From: Pseudoalteromonas rubra
Lineage (GTDB): Bacteria > Pseudomonadota > Gammaproteobacteria > Enterobacterales > Alteromonadaceae
Direction of reading: 5' to 3'
Assembly: GCF_005887095.1 (NCBI RefSeq)
Contig: NZ_PNCI01000010.1
Location: 110,796-174,795, forward strand
Length of the DNA stretch: 64,000 nucleotides
Part shown: in pieces, positions 36,133-45,602 of the stretch
Numbering within the stretch: the first letter of the stretch is position 1
Layout: each line of letters opens with the position of its first letter
Made by a program: the position numbers and the translations under genes
The notes under the pieces: model-generated
What the model was told of the DNA's origin: nothing
What the model saw: the letters and a program-made list of their open reading frames with translations, nothing else
Databases searched by the model: none

Positions 36133-38706
36133 TTAACGGCGGCGTCTTCTGCCGAATAATAACAGGGCACTTAGCATCGCCCAGGGGCCGAATGAGCCTG
36201 AATCGTCATCGTCTTTGTCACCTCCGCCGTTATCCGGATTGGGGTTGTCTTTTACTGTCACCGTAACGGTCGCAAAATCGCTGCCATCTTGTCCATCCTC
36301 GATATCGTAACGGAAGGTCTCGGTGCCTGAAAACCCGACAGCCGGGGTATATACCAAGGCATTGCCACTGATAGTCACCTGACCCTGACCACGATAGTCG
36401 ACTGTGCTGATCTTCAGCGCATCGCCATCCACATCCTGGTCGTTGTCCAGTACTGGCAGCGAATTATTCTTAGAATCAAAATCAAGGGTATAGGTATCGT
36501 TTTGCGCTTCAGGTGCATCGTTGACAGGTGTAACCGTGACTCTGAGTGTAAACGAGGCACTGGTCAACGAACCACTGGAGACTGTAACAGGCACGTTCAG
36601 TTGGCCATGAAAATTGCTCGCCGGCGTAATAGTGTTACCCGTTACCTGATAGTTTTGCCTGCCGGATAAAGTGAGGGTATCTAACGTCATAGCCTGGGCT
36701 AATATCAGATCGTCGGGTTTTATTTGTATGCTGCTGTCTTCTGTGAGGCTCAGGGGCTTCTGTCCTGTGATCACAGGTGCAACATCGCCAGATGCGTCGG
36801 CATTGACGCTAAAGTTGCCCGTATTGACCGCAAAAAAGATATTGTCGTGGCATTTTACCTGAATTCGCGCCTGCTCAGTGCTGATGTTGCTAAGCTGTAC
36901 CTCAGACTGGCCAGAGTTGGGAATACGTTTGGCCAGTTCAATGTCAAATGTCTTACCGCCGTCTTTGGAAAGCAATATATCGACATTTTCACAGGAAACG
37001 GGCGCACGCTCAGTGCCTGCTGTGTGCCACTTTACCAGTTGCGTATTACCGTGCCACTGGCTTGAGCTGTCAGGTAAGGTGACCGCAAAGCCTTGTTCAT
37101 TACCAACCACAGAGACTTGCATTGCATCATCACTGACACCTCCCTGACCATCTCTGACAACCAGCCGAAAATCGAGTTTGCGGGTTGTGGTTGCATAGGC
37201 TTCGCCGAAGCTCGGCTGGCCAGACAGTATGTCTGCCATTTTTGGCAATGTGCGTTGTGGTGCGCTGTGCGGATTAAAGGCTCTGAAAAGAGGACGTTTA
37301 CCATCATCAATACTGTCGTCTGCTTTACTGGCCGACGCTCCGCCCAGGTTAAACTGTTGCCAGCTGTAGCTGAGTGTGTCCTGTGCTTTGCCTGTCGCGC
37401 TGCCGGTGAGGGTAAAAGGTGTACGGGCCGGAATGGTGTAGTCGGCACCCGCGTTTACTTCGGGGCGTGAATTACCGCGCTCCTTATGCACACCACAGTT
37501 TTTGCCTGACGATATCCTGGCGTAACGATTCATCTGATCCAGAGAGTGAATATGAAAATAAGGGTCTGAATTGGGCTGAAGATCCTGCTCGTCACAAATG
37601 CCGGTATAGCCCATGATGGTAGAGCCACTGCCCGGTTCATAGGCACTGTTTTCAGCCCGATTACCGCCGCACGCGCCGGCTTCGCCATTAAAGGTATGAT
37701 CTGCCCCCAGCTGATGGCCTATCTCGTGGGCAACATAATCTATGTGAAAGGCATCGTTGGTTGGCGCTTCGCTACCTGTGATCCCCTCGGCCTTCAGTTC
37801 AGTACAGACCACTTCGAACCCGGCGAGACCGCCACCACCTGTGCCTACCAGATGGCCTATGTCATAGTTGTCGGTACCAATTCGGGTATTAATCTGTTCA
37901 GTGATCTTATCGATGTCTTCATCCGTGTTGGCGAATGGGTCTGTATCGGGGTCGAGAAAAAGCAACTTGTCATTGTCGGCAACCAGCTCAAACTTAATGG
38001 CCAGGTCGCGTTCATAAACATCATTGATGCGATTGAGCATAGTGACCACGGCGGCCAGCGTTTTTTCTTTGGTGCCGCCATGAAAGCGAGCGTATTCGCC
38101 AGTGGTAGCAACGGCTATGCGGTAAGTGATCTGTGTGTTTGGTATGGCTTGTGGTGTGTTGTTTTGGGCAGCTTGTTCGAGCAGATGGCGCTGATGCAAG
38201 TCACTCTTGTGTTTTCTGGGGGCGTGCTGTTTGAACGCTTTTTTACTCAGAGCCTGGCTGTTGTCATGGTAGCTGCGGTAATGGTGTTCGCCCGATTGGG
38301 GTTGTGGGTCCAGATACACCTGCTGTCCCTGATGGTTAAATACACCATAGAAACCGTGTGGTCCCAAATCGAAACGGCCAGAATGAGCAGGATTACCTTT
38401 CTCATGTCCACGGAAAGTTTTAATCCCCGGATACTTACCAGCCAGCTCCGGTGCCATAACCTGACTTGGTCTTACAATAAACTCAACCAGTTCACCGTTA
38501 GGTAAGGGGAGCATCAGCTCAATAGTCTGCGCTTGAGTCAGCTTTTCAAGCTGCGATGAAAGCGCATGATGATCCAACAGATAGTGACGCTGGGCGCTTT
38601 GTGTCGTAGTCCGCTGTTGCTCCAGAGTATGCCACATAGCGGGCGAGGCCAGTGCCGAAGTACACATAAATTGTGACAAGGCCAGTGCAATAAGGTGTTT
38701 TTTCAT
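36133..38706 (-). CDS. Secreted reprolysin-like zinc metalloprotease with GlyGly-CTERM anchor
   Basis: 857 residues. Signal peptide (about 1-20), a pro-region, then an M12-type catalytic domain with zinc motif HEIGHQLGADH near residue 326 and a Cys-rich following loop. An Ig/PKD-like stretch (about 420-520) and two cadherin-like tandem beta-domains (about 635-825; NDAPEAQNDTY, GFSGTETFRYDIEDG) follow. The C-terminus has an acidic Gly/Asp linker, a hydrophobic helix and RRRRR, the GlyGly-CTERM sorting signal processed by rhombosortase after type II secretion. It should act at the cell surface or outside as a degradative protease. Confidence 0.93.
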   Translation of the reverse strand: MKKHLIALALSQFMCTSALASPAMWHTLEQQRTTTQSAQRHYLLDHHALSSQLEKLTQAQTIELMLPLPNGELVEFIVRPSQVMAPELAGKYPGIKTFRGHEKGNPAHSGRFDLGPHGFYGVFNHQGQQVYLDPQPQSGEHHYRSYHDNSQALSKKAFKQHAPRKHKSDLHQRHLLEQAAQNNTPQAIPNTQITYRIAVATTGEYARFHGGTKEKTLAAVVTMLNRINDVYERDLAIKFELVADNDKLLFLDPDTDPFANTDEDIDKITEQINTRIGTDNYDIGHLVGTGGGGLAGFEVVCTELKAEGITGSEAPTNDAFHIDYVAHEIGHQLGADHTFNGEAGACGGNRAENSAYEPGSGSTIMGYTGICDEQDLQPNSDPYFHIHSLDQMNRYARISSGKNCGVHKERGNSRPEVNAGADYTIPARTPFTLTGSATGKAQDTLSYSWQQFNLGGASASKADDSIDDGKRPLFRAFNPHSAPQRTLPKMADILSGQPSFGEAYATTTRKLDFRLVVRDGQGGVSDDAMQVSVVGNEQGFAVTLPDSSSQWHGNTQLVKWHTAGTERAPVSCENVDILLSKDGGKTFDIELAKRIPNSGQSEVQLSNISTEQARIQVKCHDNIFFAVNTGNFSVNADASGDVAPVITGQKPLSLTEDSSIQIKPDDLILAQAMTLDTLTLSGRQNYQVTGNTITPASNFHGQLNVPVTVSSGSLTSASFTLRVTVTPVNDAPEAQNDTYTLDFDSKNNSLPVLDNDQDVDGDALKISTVDYRGQGQVTISGNALVYTPAVGFSGTETFRYDIEDGQDGSDFATVTVTVKDNPNPDNGGGDKDDDDSGSFGPWAMLSALLLFGRRRRR

Positions 38707-39062
38707 AATTGTATCCCATTGATATGCTTCAATAGAACTGTAACTGGTTAGATGGGGTTGCGGGGTATCAGATTGTCTGGCTTTTGTAGCAGTGCTGATA
38801 CATATTGAGCTGCGCTATTCGTTTACTCTTAAAGGGCGTATCAGAGCATGCTCTCACCCTGAGAAACCGACTGGCGAAGATGTTGGGGTTTCTTAACGTT
38901 TGGCGTGGTAGGGACGTTAATTAAACGAATTTAATGGACACATCCAGGGCTGAATGCGAAGGCTGCTTCTCGTGTGAAAAGCAGCCCGTTAAGTCTTCAG
39001 AGCAAAGCGCGATGCCGAACTTTCGGCGAAGTTAATTTACTCCAAATGGGTATAGGTTTAGC
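38707..39062. other. Intergenic region with a terminator
   Basis: Contains the protease promoter region. A hairpin GGCTGCTT/AAGCAGCC lies at 38961-38986 and can end the transcript of the 39063-39458 gene. No gene seen. Confidence 0.55.
38961..38986 (-). terminator. Hairpin downstream of the small secreted protein gene
   Basis: GGCTGCTT pairs with AAGCAGCC (8-base stem, 10-base loop). On the minus strand the flank is CGCATTCAGCC, without a T-run, so it could be a Rho-assisted site. Confidence 0.45.
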
Positions 39063-39458
39063 TTAGTAAACCGTTACATAGTTCACGTTGACTGCCCCTT
39101 CGTGGAACAGCTGGTTGAACTGATGGTAGTCCACATCAATCTTGACCATGGCATAGTCTGTTTCCAGTGAGTAATCTCCGCCAACGGAGCGAGAATAAGT
39201 GCATTCAGTTTGTGCATACAAGTAAACGGGCGAAGCGGGCTGCGCAAAGTAGTTAATTACATGCTGATTACACCCTTGCAGGCGATATCCTGACTCCAGT
39301 AGCTGAGCTTTAATCTCCTGATACTGTCGGCCATATTCAATTACTTCATCGACACTGGCATATCCCGCTCTGACAGGCGCGTGCTCGACTGGTGCGACCG
39401 CGGCAATTGCTGTTGTGCTTGCAAGTGAGAGTAATGTAACAAGTAACGCGTTTTTCAT
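39063..39458 (-). CDS. Small secreted protein of unknown function
   Basis: 131 residues from ATG 39458 (AAGGAAATTT upstream). Signal peptide about 1-19 (cleavage after AIAA). The mature part has helices around VDEVIEYGRQYQEIKAQL and two Cys (GCNQHV, TECTY) that may form a disulfide. No family recognised. Confidence 0.7.
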   Translation of the reverse strand: MKNALLVTLLSLASTTAIAAVAPVEHAPVRAGYASVDEVIEYGRQYQEIKAQLLESGYRLQGCNQHVINYFAQPASPVYLYAQTECTYSRSVGGDYSLETDYAMVKIDVDYHQFNQLFHEGAVNVNYVTVY

Positions 39459-40003
39459 GGTTAAATTTCCTTTTTGATAGATATTAGTCAACCCGTTTCC
39501 TGCGCGTCATTCGAATCATACGCACGTTGAAACAGCTTGATACAAGTCACTGTAGTCAGGCAGACATCTGTGTTTGCCTTGCCCTGCCACAGCTGAAGAA
39601 AACCAATGGGGTATCTGCCCCTGTGTCTTTCTTAGGACCAATGTTGGTACATTATCATGAAACTTATGTTTCGATAAATAGACGAAATAAAGAAAGTTTT
39701 ATTTATATAATTTTATTTAAGTGCAAAAATCATTCAATTTAACCTCGATTGTTGACTTTGATAGTTTGTATGTGTGCGTTCACTTACTATGCGAGGCCGT
39801 TTAATGAATATTTTCATATTTAACCTTGCTTTGTCTTATGCAGATAACTTGAATACCCAATGTTTGTATTACATTTTGTTTATAAAATTTTGCCTAAGCG
39901 CGTTGCTTAACTAAGCTTAAGATCTGTCTTGTGCAAAATTAAGTGCCTATTGTCATGCTTATATTTCGAAACCTTCGGGTTTGCTTCGCTTGAGCACGTT
40001 ACA
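39459..40003. other. AT-rich intergenic region
   Basis: Separates divergent genes. A 71-codon open frame at 39527 has no ribosome binding site or family features. No RNA gene or repeat recognised. Confidence 0.45.
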
Positions 40004-40765
40004 ATGCGTGCAGTAACCCAAAACGCGGTGCACTATTGGCTACTGATGTTGGCCTTATTGTCGGCAAGTGTTCAGGCCGAGCGTTTCTCTGTTCTGGTCT
40101 ATCATGGTGCCAACCCACCTTATAATTATCTTGAAAAGGGAGAGCAGGCCGGGATCTTCAAGGATATTTTTGATCGCATTGGTGAGTTAACCGGCCACGA
40201 GTTTGAGTTTGTTCTGCTATCCGTTGCCCGGGGACATAAATCTTTTGAGTCTGGTGAAATTGATATTGAGCCTGGTGTGAATCCTAGCTGGCGTCAAAGC
40301 TCTAGAGTGCCCGGTATTTACAGTATCGACTACGCCTTCTCACGGGAAGTTGTGTTGGGGCGTAAAGAGGCGAATTCTACACAGCAACCTGAGTCATTTT
40401 ATGGCAAGGTCATGGGGCGTGTGAGAGGTTATCGCTACGGACCATTTGAGCGACATTTTGGCCCCGGGAAAATTGCAGTGTACGACAATATTTCGGAAAG
40501 AGAATTGTTAGTTCAGCTGGCACATACCCGCCTTGATTATATCATGATCGGTGATGTCACTGCGGCTTACTACATTGCAAACTATCCTGCGTACAGAGGT
40601 TTTAAGGAAGTCTATGAAATAAGTAAGTTACCCGTCTCTATGCGCATTCAACCAAAAAGAGCAGAATTAAAACGAGAAATAGACCAGGCATTAAGACACA
40701 TGCTGGAACAAGGTGAGATAACTCAGATTTACCACAAATATGGCATTACTATGCTCCCGCTTTGA
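40004..40765 (+). CDS. Family 3 periplasmic solute-binding protein (amino acid type)
   Basis: 253 residues from ATG 40004; the longer frame to 39929 has no better start. Signal peptide ends after SVQA. The mature part begins ERFSVLVYHGANPPYNYLE, then GIFKDIFDRIGELTG and ESGEIDIEPGVN, the classic type II binding fold of amino-acid ABC transporters. The C-terminal LKREIDQALRHMLEQGEI is typical. There is no permease or ATPase nearby, so it may be a stand-alone sensor-type or orphan binding protein. Confidence 0.82.
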   Translation: MRAVTQNAVHYWLLMLALLSASVQAERFSVLVYHGANPPYNYLEKGEQAGIFKDIFDRIGELTGHEFEFVLLSVARGHKSFESGEIDIEPGVNPSWRQSSRVPGIYSIDYAFSREVVLGRKEANSTQQPESFYGKVMGRVRGYRYGPFERHFGPGKIAVYDNISERELLVQLAHTRLDYIMIGDVTAAYYIANYPAYRGFKEVYEISKLPVSMRIQPKRAELKREIDQALRHMLEQGEITQIYHKYGITMLPL

Positions 40766-41113
40766 TTTGCGCCTGCCCATCTAGCATCAAGCTCCCTTGT
40801 TTGCCAGGCTGGCATTTTCACGCTGCTTCTAAGCGATTCTTGTCTCAGAGAACATGCACTTAAGTCATTGTAAATTAAAACGTTCCAAAAGCGTTGGTCG
40901 TCATTTTGATGAAATTATAGTGCAATCAATTCTACGCAGCACTGTAAAATGTTTGTTACATTTAAGTGTTTAAAATACAAACTAATGATCAGCGACTGGC
41001 TAAATTTTTCACTGGTCGTGCCAGTTGTTTTTTCACCATGATTATTGATTTTTATGTGTATCTCAGATTATTTCTAGATTGCTTTTTGAGCAATAACCTT
41101 ACAAGGATACAAC
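40766..41113. other. Intergenic region
   Basis: Upstream region of the serine protease gene. A GCCAG/CTGGC repeat near 40801 is too tight to be a good hairpin. No gene seen. Confidence 0.45.
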
Positions 41114-42745
41114 ATGAAAATTACAATTTTGGCCGCTGCAGTCATGTCACTGTCAGCTGGCTATGTCTCTGCAAATACGCAACAATCAGGCCTGCCTGAT
41201 ATTACCCCATCTGTCGTTGGTGGAATTGAAACTCCTGCTTATTCAAGACCATATCAGGTTGCTTTGTTAATGAATGGACGTCAGGGCTGTGGTGGTACCT
41301 TGCTGAGTGAAAACTGGGTACTTACTGCTGCACACTGTTTAGATAATGCTTCTACGGCTAGCCTGACAGTACGTGTTGGTGCCCATTCAATCAGTCGTGG
41401 AGATGGCGATACACTGAGAGTATCTCAGATTATCATGCATGAGAATTGGCGCGGTGCGAACGGGATACGCTCAGGCTATGATATTGCTGTATTACGCTTG
41501 GCCACTCCGGCTGCAAGCAAGTATACCCCAGCTAAGCTTCCCACCCAGTCCATTGCCGATCAGTATGCCGGTATTGGTGATTATCCAACGGTTTCTGGTT
41601 GGGGGCTGACCTCTAACCGCGGCCGTCCGAGCGATGTACTTCGTGAAGCACAGCTACCAGTGATCTCCAATGCCAGTTGTAGCAGCCAGCTGAGCTTTAA
41701 TATCCCGGGCTCAGTCATTTGTGGCGGAGGTGAGGGCGGTCGTTCAGCGTGTAACGGCGACAGTGGTGGCCCTTATGCCGTGCGTGTCGGGAACGATTTC
41801 TACAGTATCGGTACTGTCAGCTGGGGCATAGCCTGTTCAGGTGCAACCGCATTCACCAGAACAACCAGCTATCTCAACTGGATCGAGCAAAAAACTGGTC
41901 TTACACCGGATAACCCGACAGATGCCAAACCGGTTGCTGATTTCAGCTCATCGGTATCAGGTATGACGGTTAGCTTTGCCAACCGCGCAACCGATGACAA
42001 GGGGATCACAGCATATGATTGGAACTTCGGTGACGGCAATCGTTCCAGCGCCGCGAACCCAAGCCATACCTATGCGGCCGATGGTGATTACAATGTCACT
42101 CTAACAGTGATAGATACAGCTCAGCAGACAGCCAGCGTATCAAAAGTCGTCTCTGTTGGTGAGCCACCAATATGTGATGTTGAAGCCTGGAACCGTTCAG
42201 TGTCATACGCATTAGGCGACAAGGTATCTTATCAGGGTAGCATCTACGAGGCTATCTGGTGGTCTGCGGGTGCACAGCCAGATTTGTATCCTAATGTCTG
42301 GAAGAAGTTAGATAACTGCAACGGGTCAGGCGATCCTGCTCCTGTGGCTGGCTTTACTGTGGCTCAGTCAGGCCTGACAGTTACCCTGACCAATACCAGC
42401 ACTGACAACGGCCAGATAGTGTCAAGCCAGTGGCAATTTGGAGATGGTCAGAGTGCTTCACAGCCTTCTGTGACTCATACTTATGGCGCAGCAGGGCGCT
42501 ACACCATTCGTCTGACTGTAACCGATGATCAGGGCCAAAGCAGCACCCTGGCTAAAGAAGTGGTTGTTGGTGGGGATGATAACTGTCAGGGCCTGCCTGC
42601 CTGGAATGCGAGCACGATATACAACACGGGTGATCGGGTTGCTAAAAGTGGCGTAGTGTACGAAGCGCAGTGGTGGGTGCAGGGTGAAGATCCGGCTCAG
42701 TCAGGTCCCTGGGGCCCATGGAAGTCTGTAGGCAACTGTAACTAG
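41114..42745 (+). CDS. Secreted trypsin-like protease with alternating PKD and CBM5/12 modules
   Basis: 543 residues. Signal peptide about 1-20. Trypsin domain about 33-265: mature end VVGG, His in LTAAHC, Asp in YDIAVLRL, Ser in CNGDSGGP. Then PKD 1 (about 275-350, WNFGDGNRS), CBM5/12 module 1 (about 355-400, WNRSVSYALGDKVSY...YEAIWWSAGAQP), PKD 2 (about 410-485, WQFGDGQSA) and CBM5/12 module 2 (about 490-543, WNASTIYNTGDRVAK...YEAQWWVQGEDP). The repeated pair suggests duplication. The modules would hold the protease on chitin or other particulate material. AAGGATACAAC precedes the start. Confidence 0.95.
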   Translation: MKITILAAAVMSLSAGYVSANTQQSGLPDITPSVVGGIETPAYSRPYQVALLMNGRQGCGGTLLSENWVLTAAHCLDNASTASLTVRVGAHSISRGDGDTLRVSQIIMHENWRGANGIRSGYDIAVLRLATPAASKYTPAKLPTQSIADQYAGIGDYPTVSGWGLTSNRGRPSDVLREAQLPVISNASCSSQLSFNIPGSVICGGGEGGRSACNGDSGGPYAVRVGNDFYSIGTVSWGIACSGATAFTRTTSYLNWIEQKTGLTPDNPTDAKPVADFSSSVSGMTVSFANRATDDKGITAYDWNFGDGNRSSAANPSHTYAADGDYNVTLTVIDTAQQTASVSKVVSVGEPPICDVEAWNRSVSYALGDKVSYQGSIYEAIWWSAGAQPDLYPNVWKKLDNCNGSGDPAPVAGFTVAQSGLTVTLTNTSTDNGQIVSSQWQFGDGQSASQPSVTHTYGAAGRYTIRLTVTDDQGQSSTLAKEVVVGGDDNCQGLPAWNASTIYNTGDRVAKSGVVYEAQWWVQGEDPAQSGPWGPWKSVGNCN

Positions 42746-42804
42746 TCGCTTTTTTGCTCAGTCCTAGGTAATCTATCAATTATGAGACGTAAAGTTAGAA
42801 GACC

Positions 42805-44019
42805 ATGGGACTGAGTAACCAGGCACACAGTGAACTACGCAGATTGGGTGAGCGCGTTAAAAAAGTGCTCACCGCTATCATGCGGGCATTACCTCCACAA
42901 GCACAGACCATTGGCGGTTTTTCCCGCCACATAGGGTGTCATCGTTCAACCAGCCAGCGATTATTTAATGCCAACAAAGCCAAATCTGGTGAGCAAGTTC
43001 TTTACCATTTACCCGGGCTACAGGCTTTGAGCGCACTGGGCAGTCAGCTGCAAGGCCATATTCCGGATAACCTGGTAGCCCAGTGGTGTCAGGTTAGCCA
43101 ACGTTTTGCTGCAACCATGCCACAGTACGCCAGAAGTCATGCCGAGTTAAAACGCTTACTGGCAGATGATGAAGAGAACAAAGTGAAAACACCGAATGGC
43201 AATGTGTCAGGTCAGGATAAGCGTGCCCAACTCTACTATGCAGCCAAGTCTTTGCTGGGTATGAGTATGGATGAAATCTTTTGCGCTTATGTGTTAACCC
43301 GTGGACGAGGTCGGGAAGGGTTCTTGCAAGAAGTGGCTATGATCAGCAAGTCGCAAGTGACGCGAGAAACCGGCGCAGCGCCTTTTGTACAGTTTTACAC
43401 TCACCCTCACAGTGATGACTTCATCGCGCCACTGAACATTGATAAGCATAGTCGGGTCGAATCAAAGCGATTTAGCATTGGTATAGCACAAGAGTTATCG
43501 ACCCCGGGCTTACTGAACGCATTTGCCAGCTATTCCCCCGGAAATAGCGGGTTGGTGTTTGATCCTATTCCAGGCTATGAACACTTTGATGCAACGTTTA
43601 TTTTCAATAATCCCGATGAGCTGGTTGACCCTTTGAGTCACGCCAGTAAATGCAGCTCAACCAGTATTTCAATTAAAAACCCGGCCAAAAAATTGCGGTT
43701 ACTGGTTTTGATCGAGAAGCAGTTAGACCGTCACAGCTGTGTCAATGTAGGGTGTTATCACGGCAATCAGAAAGTCGAGGAGGGAAAGCTCAGTGTCGAA
43801 GATATGTGGACAGAGCGATTACCTGAATTTCCGGAACTGCGTTTAATTGATTTAGCAGCTGGCGTTCAGGCTTTGCATGGAGACAGTGCGCAGCAGCAAA
43901 AGCTTGATTATTTGTTCCGATACGCTGAGCTGGACCCTGCCAACTATAGTTGCTATTTGATGGAGGTGGATTACCCCATTTGGTCGACCACATATCGTAT
44001 TTACTTCGAACACCAGTGA
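42805..44019 (+). CDS. Uncharacterised protein with N-terminal HTH-like region
   Basis: 404 residues, no signal peptide or membrane segment. The N-terminal part contains a helix-turn-helix-like stretch (FSRHIGCHRSTSQRLFNAN, about residues 39-57), suggesting DNA binding. The rest has no family I recognise; it contains a mid-protein RGRGREGF and a C-terminal domain ending in beta-strand-like DYPIWSTTYRIYFEHQ. The TPR gene follows 65 bases downstream on the same strand and may be co-transcribed. Confidence 0.6.
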   Translation: MGLSNQAHSELRRLGERVKKVLTAIMRALPPQAQTIGGFSRHIGCHRSTSQRLFNANKAKSGEQVLYHLPGLQALSALGSQLQGHIPDNLVAQWCQVSQRFAATMPQYARSHAELKRLLADDEENKVKTPNGNVSGQDKRAQLYYAAKSLLGMSMDEIFCAYVLTRGRGREGFLQEVAMISKSQVTRETGAAPFVQFYTHPHSDDFIAPLNIDKHSRVESKRFSIGIAQELSTPGLLNAFASYSPGNSGLVFDPIPGYEHFDATFIFNNPDELVDPLSHASKCSSTSISIKNPAKKLRLLVLIEKQLDRHSCVNVGCYHGNQKVEEGKLSVEDMWTERLPEFPELRLIDLAAGVQALHGDSAQQQKLDYLFRYAELDPANYSCYLMEVDYPIWSTTYRIYFEHQ

Positions 44020-44084
44020 GTGACTTTGAACAATGTTGCCGTGCAATCTATAGTTTCAGGAGGTAGGTAATCGCGGATCTGAGG

Positions 44085-45107
44085 ATGTTGAAAGCAATTA
44101 TAGGGCTGTGGATAATGCTGATACCGCTGACTATATGGGCTGCGACACCGTCACAGATCATAGACAAACTGCAAGAAGCAGAAGACTACCTGACGGTTGA
44201 CCCTGCCACGACTCTTTCATTGTTGGCGCAGATTGACCAAGTTGAAAGCCTGCCTACGTCTTTGTTTTTACGCTGGCACCTGATCCGCTTGCGGGCAGCC
44301 GTACCCACCCATCAAATGGAGATGATGGAATACTCGTTGGCGGCCATTTTTACGCATCACACCCATGCCTACTTTATTGAAAAACTGCCTACCGCCATGA
44401 GTGCATTGGGGATCTGGTTGCGTCGTCATGACTATTTGAATGATGCCTGGCTCAGTCTGGAGTGTGCTTACAAACATGCGCAGTCAGAGCAACAAAGGCT
44501 GGTCCTGACAAACAGTCTGGCGCTGGTATCGCGTCAGTTGGGTGATTATGACAAAGCTCAGCGCCTGTATGGAAGGGCAAACAGCATTGCCGATATGGCG
44601 GGTATCACCTCTAAAAATGGCATTATTGCCAATAATTTGGGGATTATCGCGCTGGAACTCGGCAACGTGGCTGAGGCAGAGCGCCAGTTTCGAAAAGCAC
44701 TGGCCAGCTATCAGGAGATAGATAAGCGCTCCGGTCAGATCTCAGCGGGGGTCAATTTACTGTTCGCTTTTATTATTCAGGAACAATTATTGAACTATCA
44801 GCGCCTGTACGGACCTACGTCCAGGCTGACCGAGTCTTTCCCCAATGAGACCAAACAAGCAATGCTACTGTGGGTTAATGCTCGGTTTATGCAACTGGAG
44901 GGTCACCCTGTCAGTGAGCAGACTAAAGCCAGCCTCAAACTGGCATATGCGCAGCTGCAGGATGATAATATTCGAAGGCTGGTATTTCAGCACCTCGCAA
45001 AGCCGCTGGGTGTTGATGTTCAGCTACCAAAACCCGTGATAGTCAGACAATTCGAACGCAGCTGGTACAACGTAGTCAAAGCCTGTGACTGGCCGAAAGC
45101 CAGTTAG
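44085..45107 (+). CDS. Secreted TPR-repeat protein
   Basis: 340 residues. Signal peptide-like N-terminus (about 1-19, ending TIWAA). Helical repeats throughout; clear TPR units around residues 145-235 (SRQLGDYDKAQRLYGRA, NLGIIALELGNVAEAERQFRKAL). The start context is weak (AGGAGG is about 20 bases upstream). Likely a periplasmic scaffold; function unknown. Its 3' end overlaps the deletion scar on the minus strand. Confidence 0.7.
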   Translation: MLKAIIGLWIMLIPLTIWAATPSQIIDKLQEAEDYLTVDPATTLSLLAQIDQVESLPTSLFLRWHLIRLRAAVPTHQMEMMEYSLAAIFTHHTHAYFIEKLPTAMSALGIWLRRHDYLNDAWLSLECAYKHAQSEQQRLVLTNSLALVSRQLGDYDKAQRLYGRANSIADMAGITSKNGIIANNLGIIALELGNVAEAERQFRKALASYQEIDKRSGQISAGVNLLFAFIIQEQLLNYQRLYGPTSRLTESFPNETKQAMLLWVNARFMQLEGHPVSEQTKASLKLAYAQLQDDNIRRLVFQHLAKPLGVDVQLPKPVIVRQFERSWYNVVKACDWPKAS

Positions 45108-45390
45108 CGTTCAAGAGCGTATTTGTAACCCACGCCATAAACCGATTCAATGAGACTTTTATCAGGCGCGATAAGGCTGAGCTACTCAGGACAAATGTGG
45201 ATGATTGAGATGAATCCTGATTGCTGTCGTCAGAGTTGTCACTGGTGTTCCCTGAGCCATCATTTGCAGCGTCCTGGGCTGTATTGCCTGTATCTGATGT
45301 GACATTGCTCTGATCTGTGGTGGCAGAGTCGGATCCTGAGCCACAGGCACACAGCACAGTACAAAGCGTAATTAAAAGGAGTTGTTTCAT
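45076..45390 (-). CDS. Lipoprotein with damaged 3' end
   Basis: 104 codons from ATG 45390 (GAGGT upstream). Lipobox LCAC with Cys16, then a low-complexity Ser/Asp/Asn/Gly-rich linker (about 17-70). The last about 35 codons read through a regulator fragment in the wrong frame, so the native C-terminus was lost in a deletion. It overlaps the end of the convergent TPR gene. Confidence 0.6.
   Translation of the reverse strand: MKQLLLITLCTVLCACGSGSDSATTDQSNVTSDTGNTAQDAANDGSGNTSDNSDDSNQDSSQSSTFVLSSSALSRLIKVSLNRFMAWVTNTLLNANWLSASHRL
45104..45181 (-). pseudogene. C-terminal fragment of an OmpR-type winged-helix regulator
   Basis: In a different frame from the lipoprotein, 25 codons read LSLIAPDKSLIESVYGVGYKYALER then TAA. 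IESVYGVGYKY is the classic last wing of OmpR/CadC-type DNA-binding domains. A stop codon lies directly upstream in this frame, so only the tail of the regulator gene survives. Confidence 0.72.
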
Positions 45391-45562
45391 GTAGACCTCG
45401 AAAGCCGCTGTTGTCTTAGTATTTAGTCTAGACGGCAATTGTGGGGATAAAATAGTCGAGGTCTAAATCTATTAGCTGATATTAATCAGCCGCTTAGATG
45501 GATTTTGTCATGTGTTTTGTGCAACTGTGTGGAAATTGTGTGGTTTATTAAAAAGGTTTCAG

Positions 45563-45593
45563 TGTGCACAGCATCGAATATCTGCTGTGCACA
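45563..45593 (-). terminator. Terminator of the LysR gene
   Basis: TGTGCACAGCA and TGCTGTGCACA form a perfect 11-base stem with a 9-base loop; on the minus strand CTGAAACCTTTTTAATAAA follows. It lies 10 bases after the LysR stop. Confidence 0.8.
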
Positions 45594-45602
45594 ACGCCAA
45601 GA

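Noticed and set aside
37696..38505. 269-codon plus-strand ORF
   Set aside because: Antisense shadow of the metalloprotease gene, whose zinc motif and signal peptide are clear.
39527..39742. 71-codon ORF between divergent genes
   Set aside because: No start context or recognisable features.
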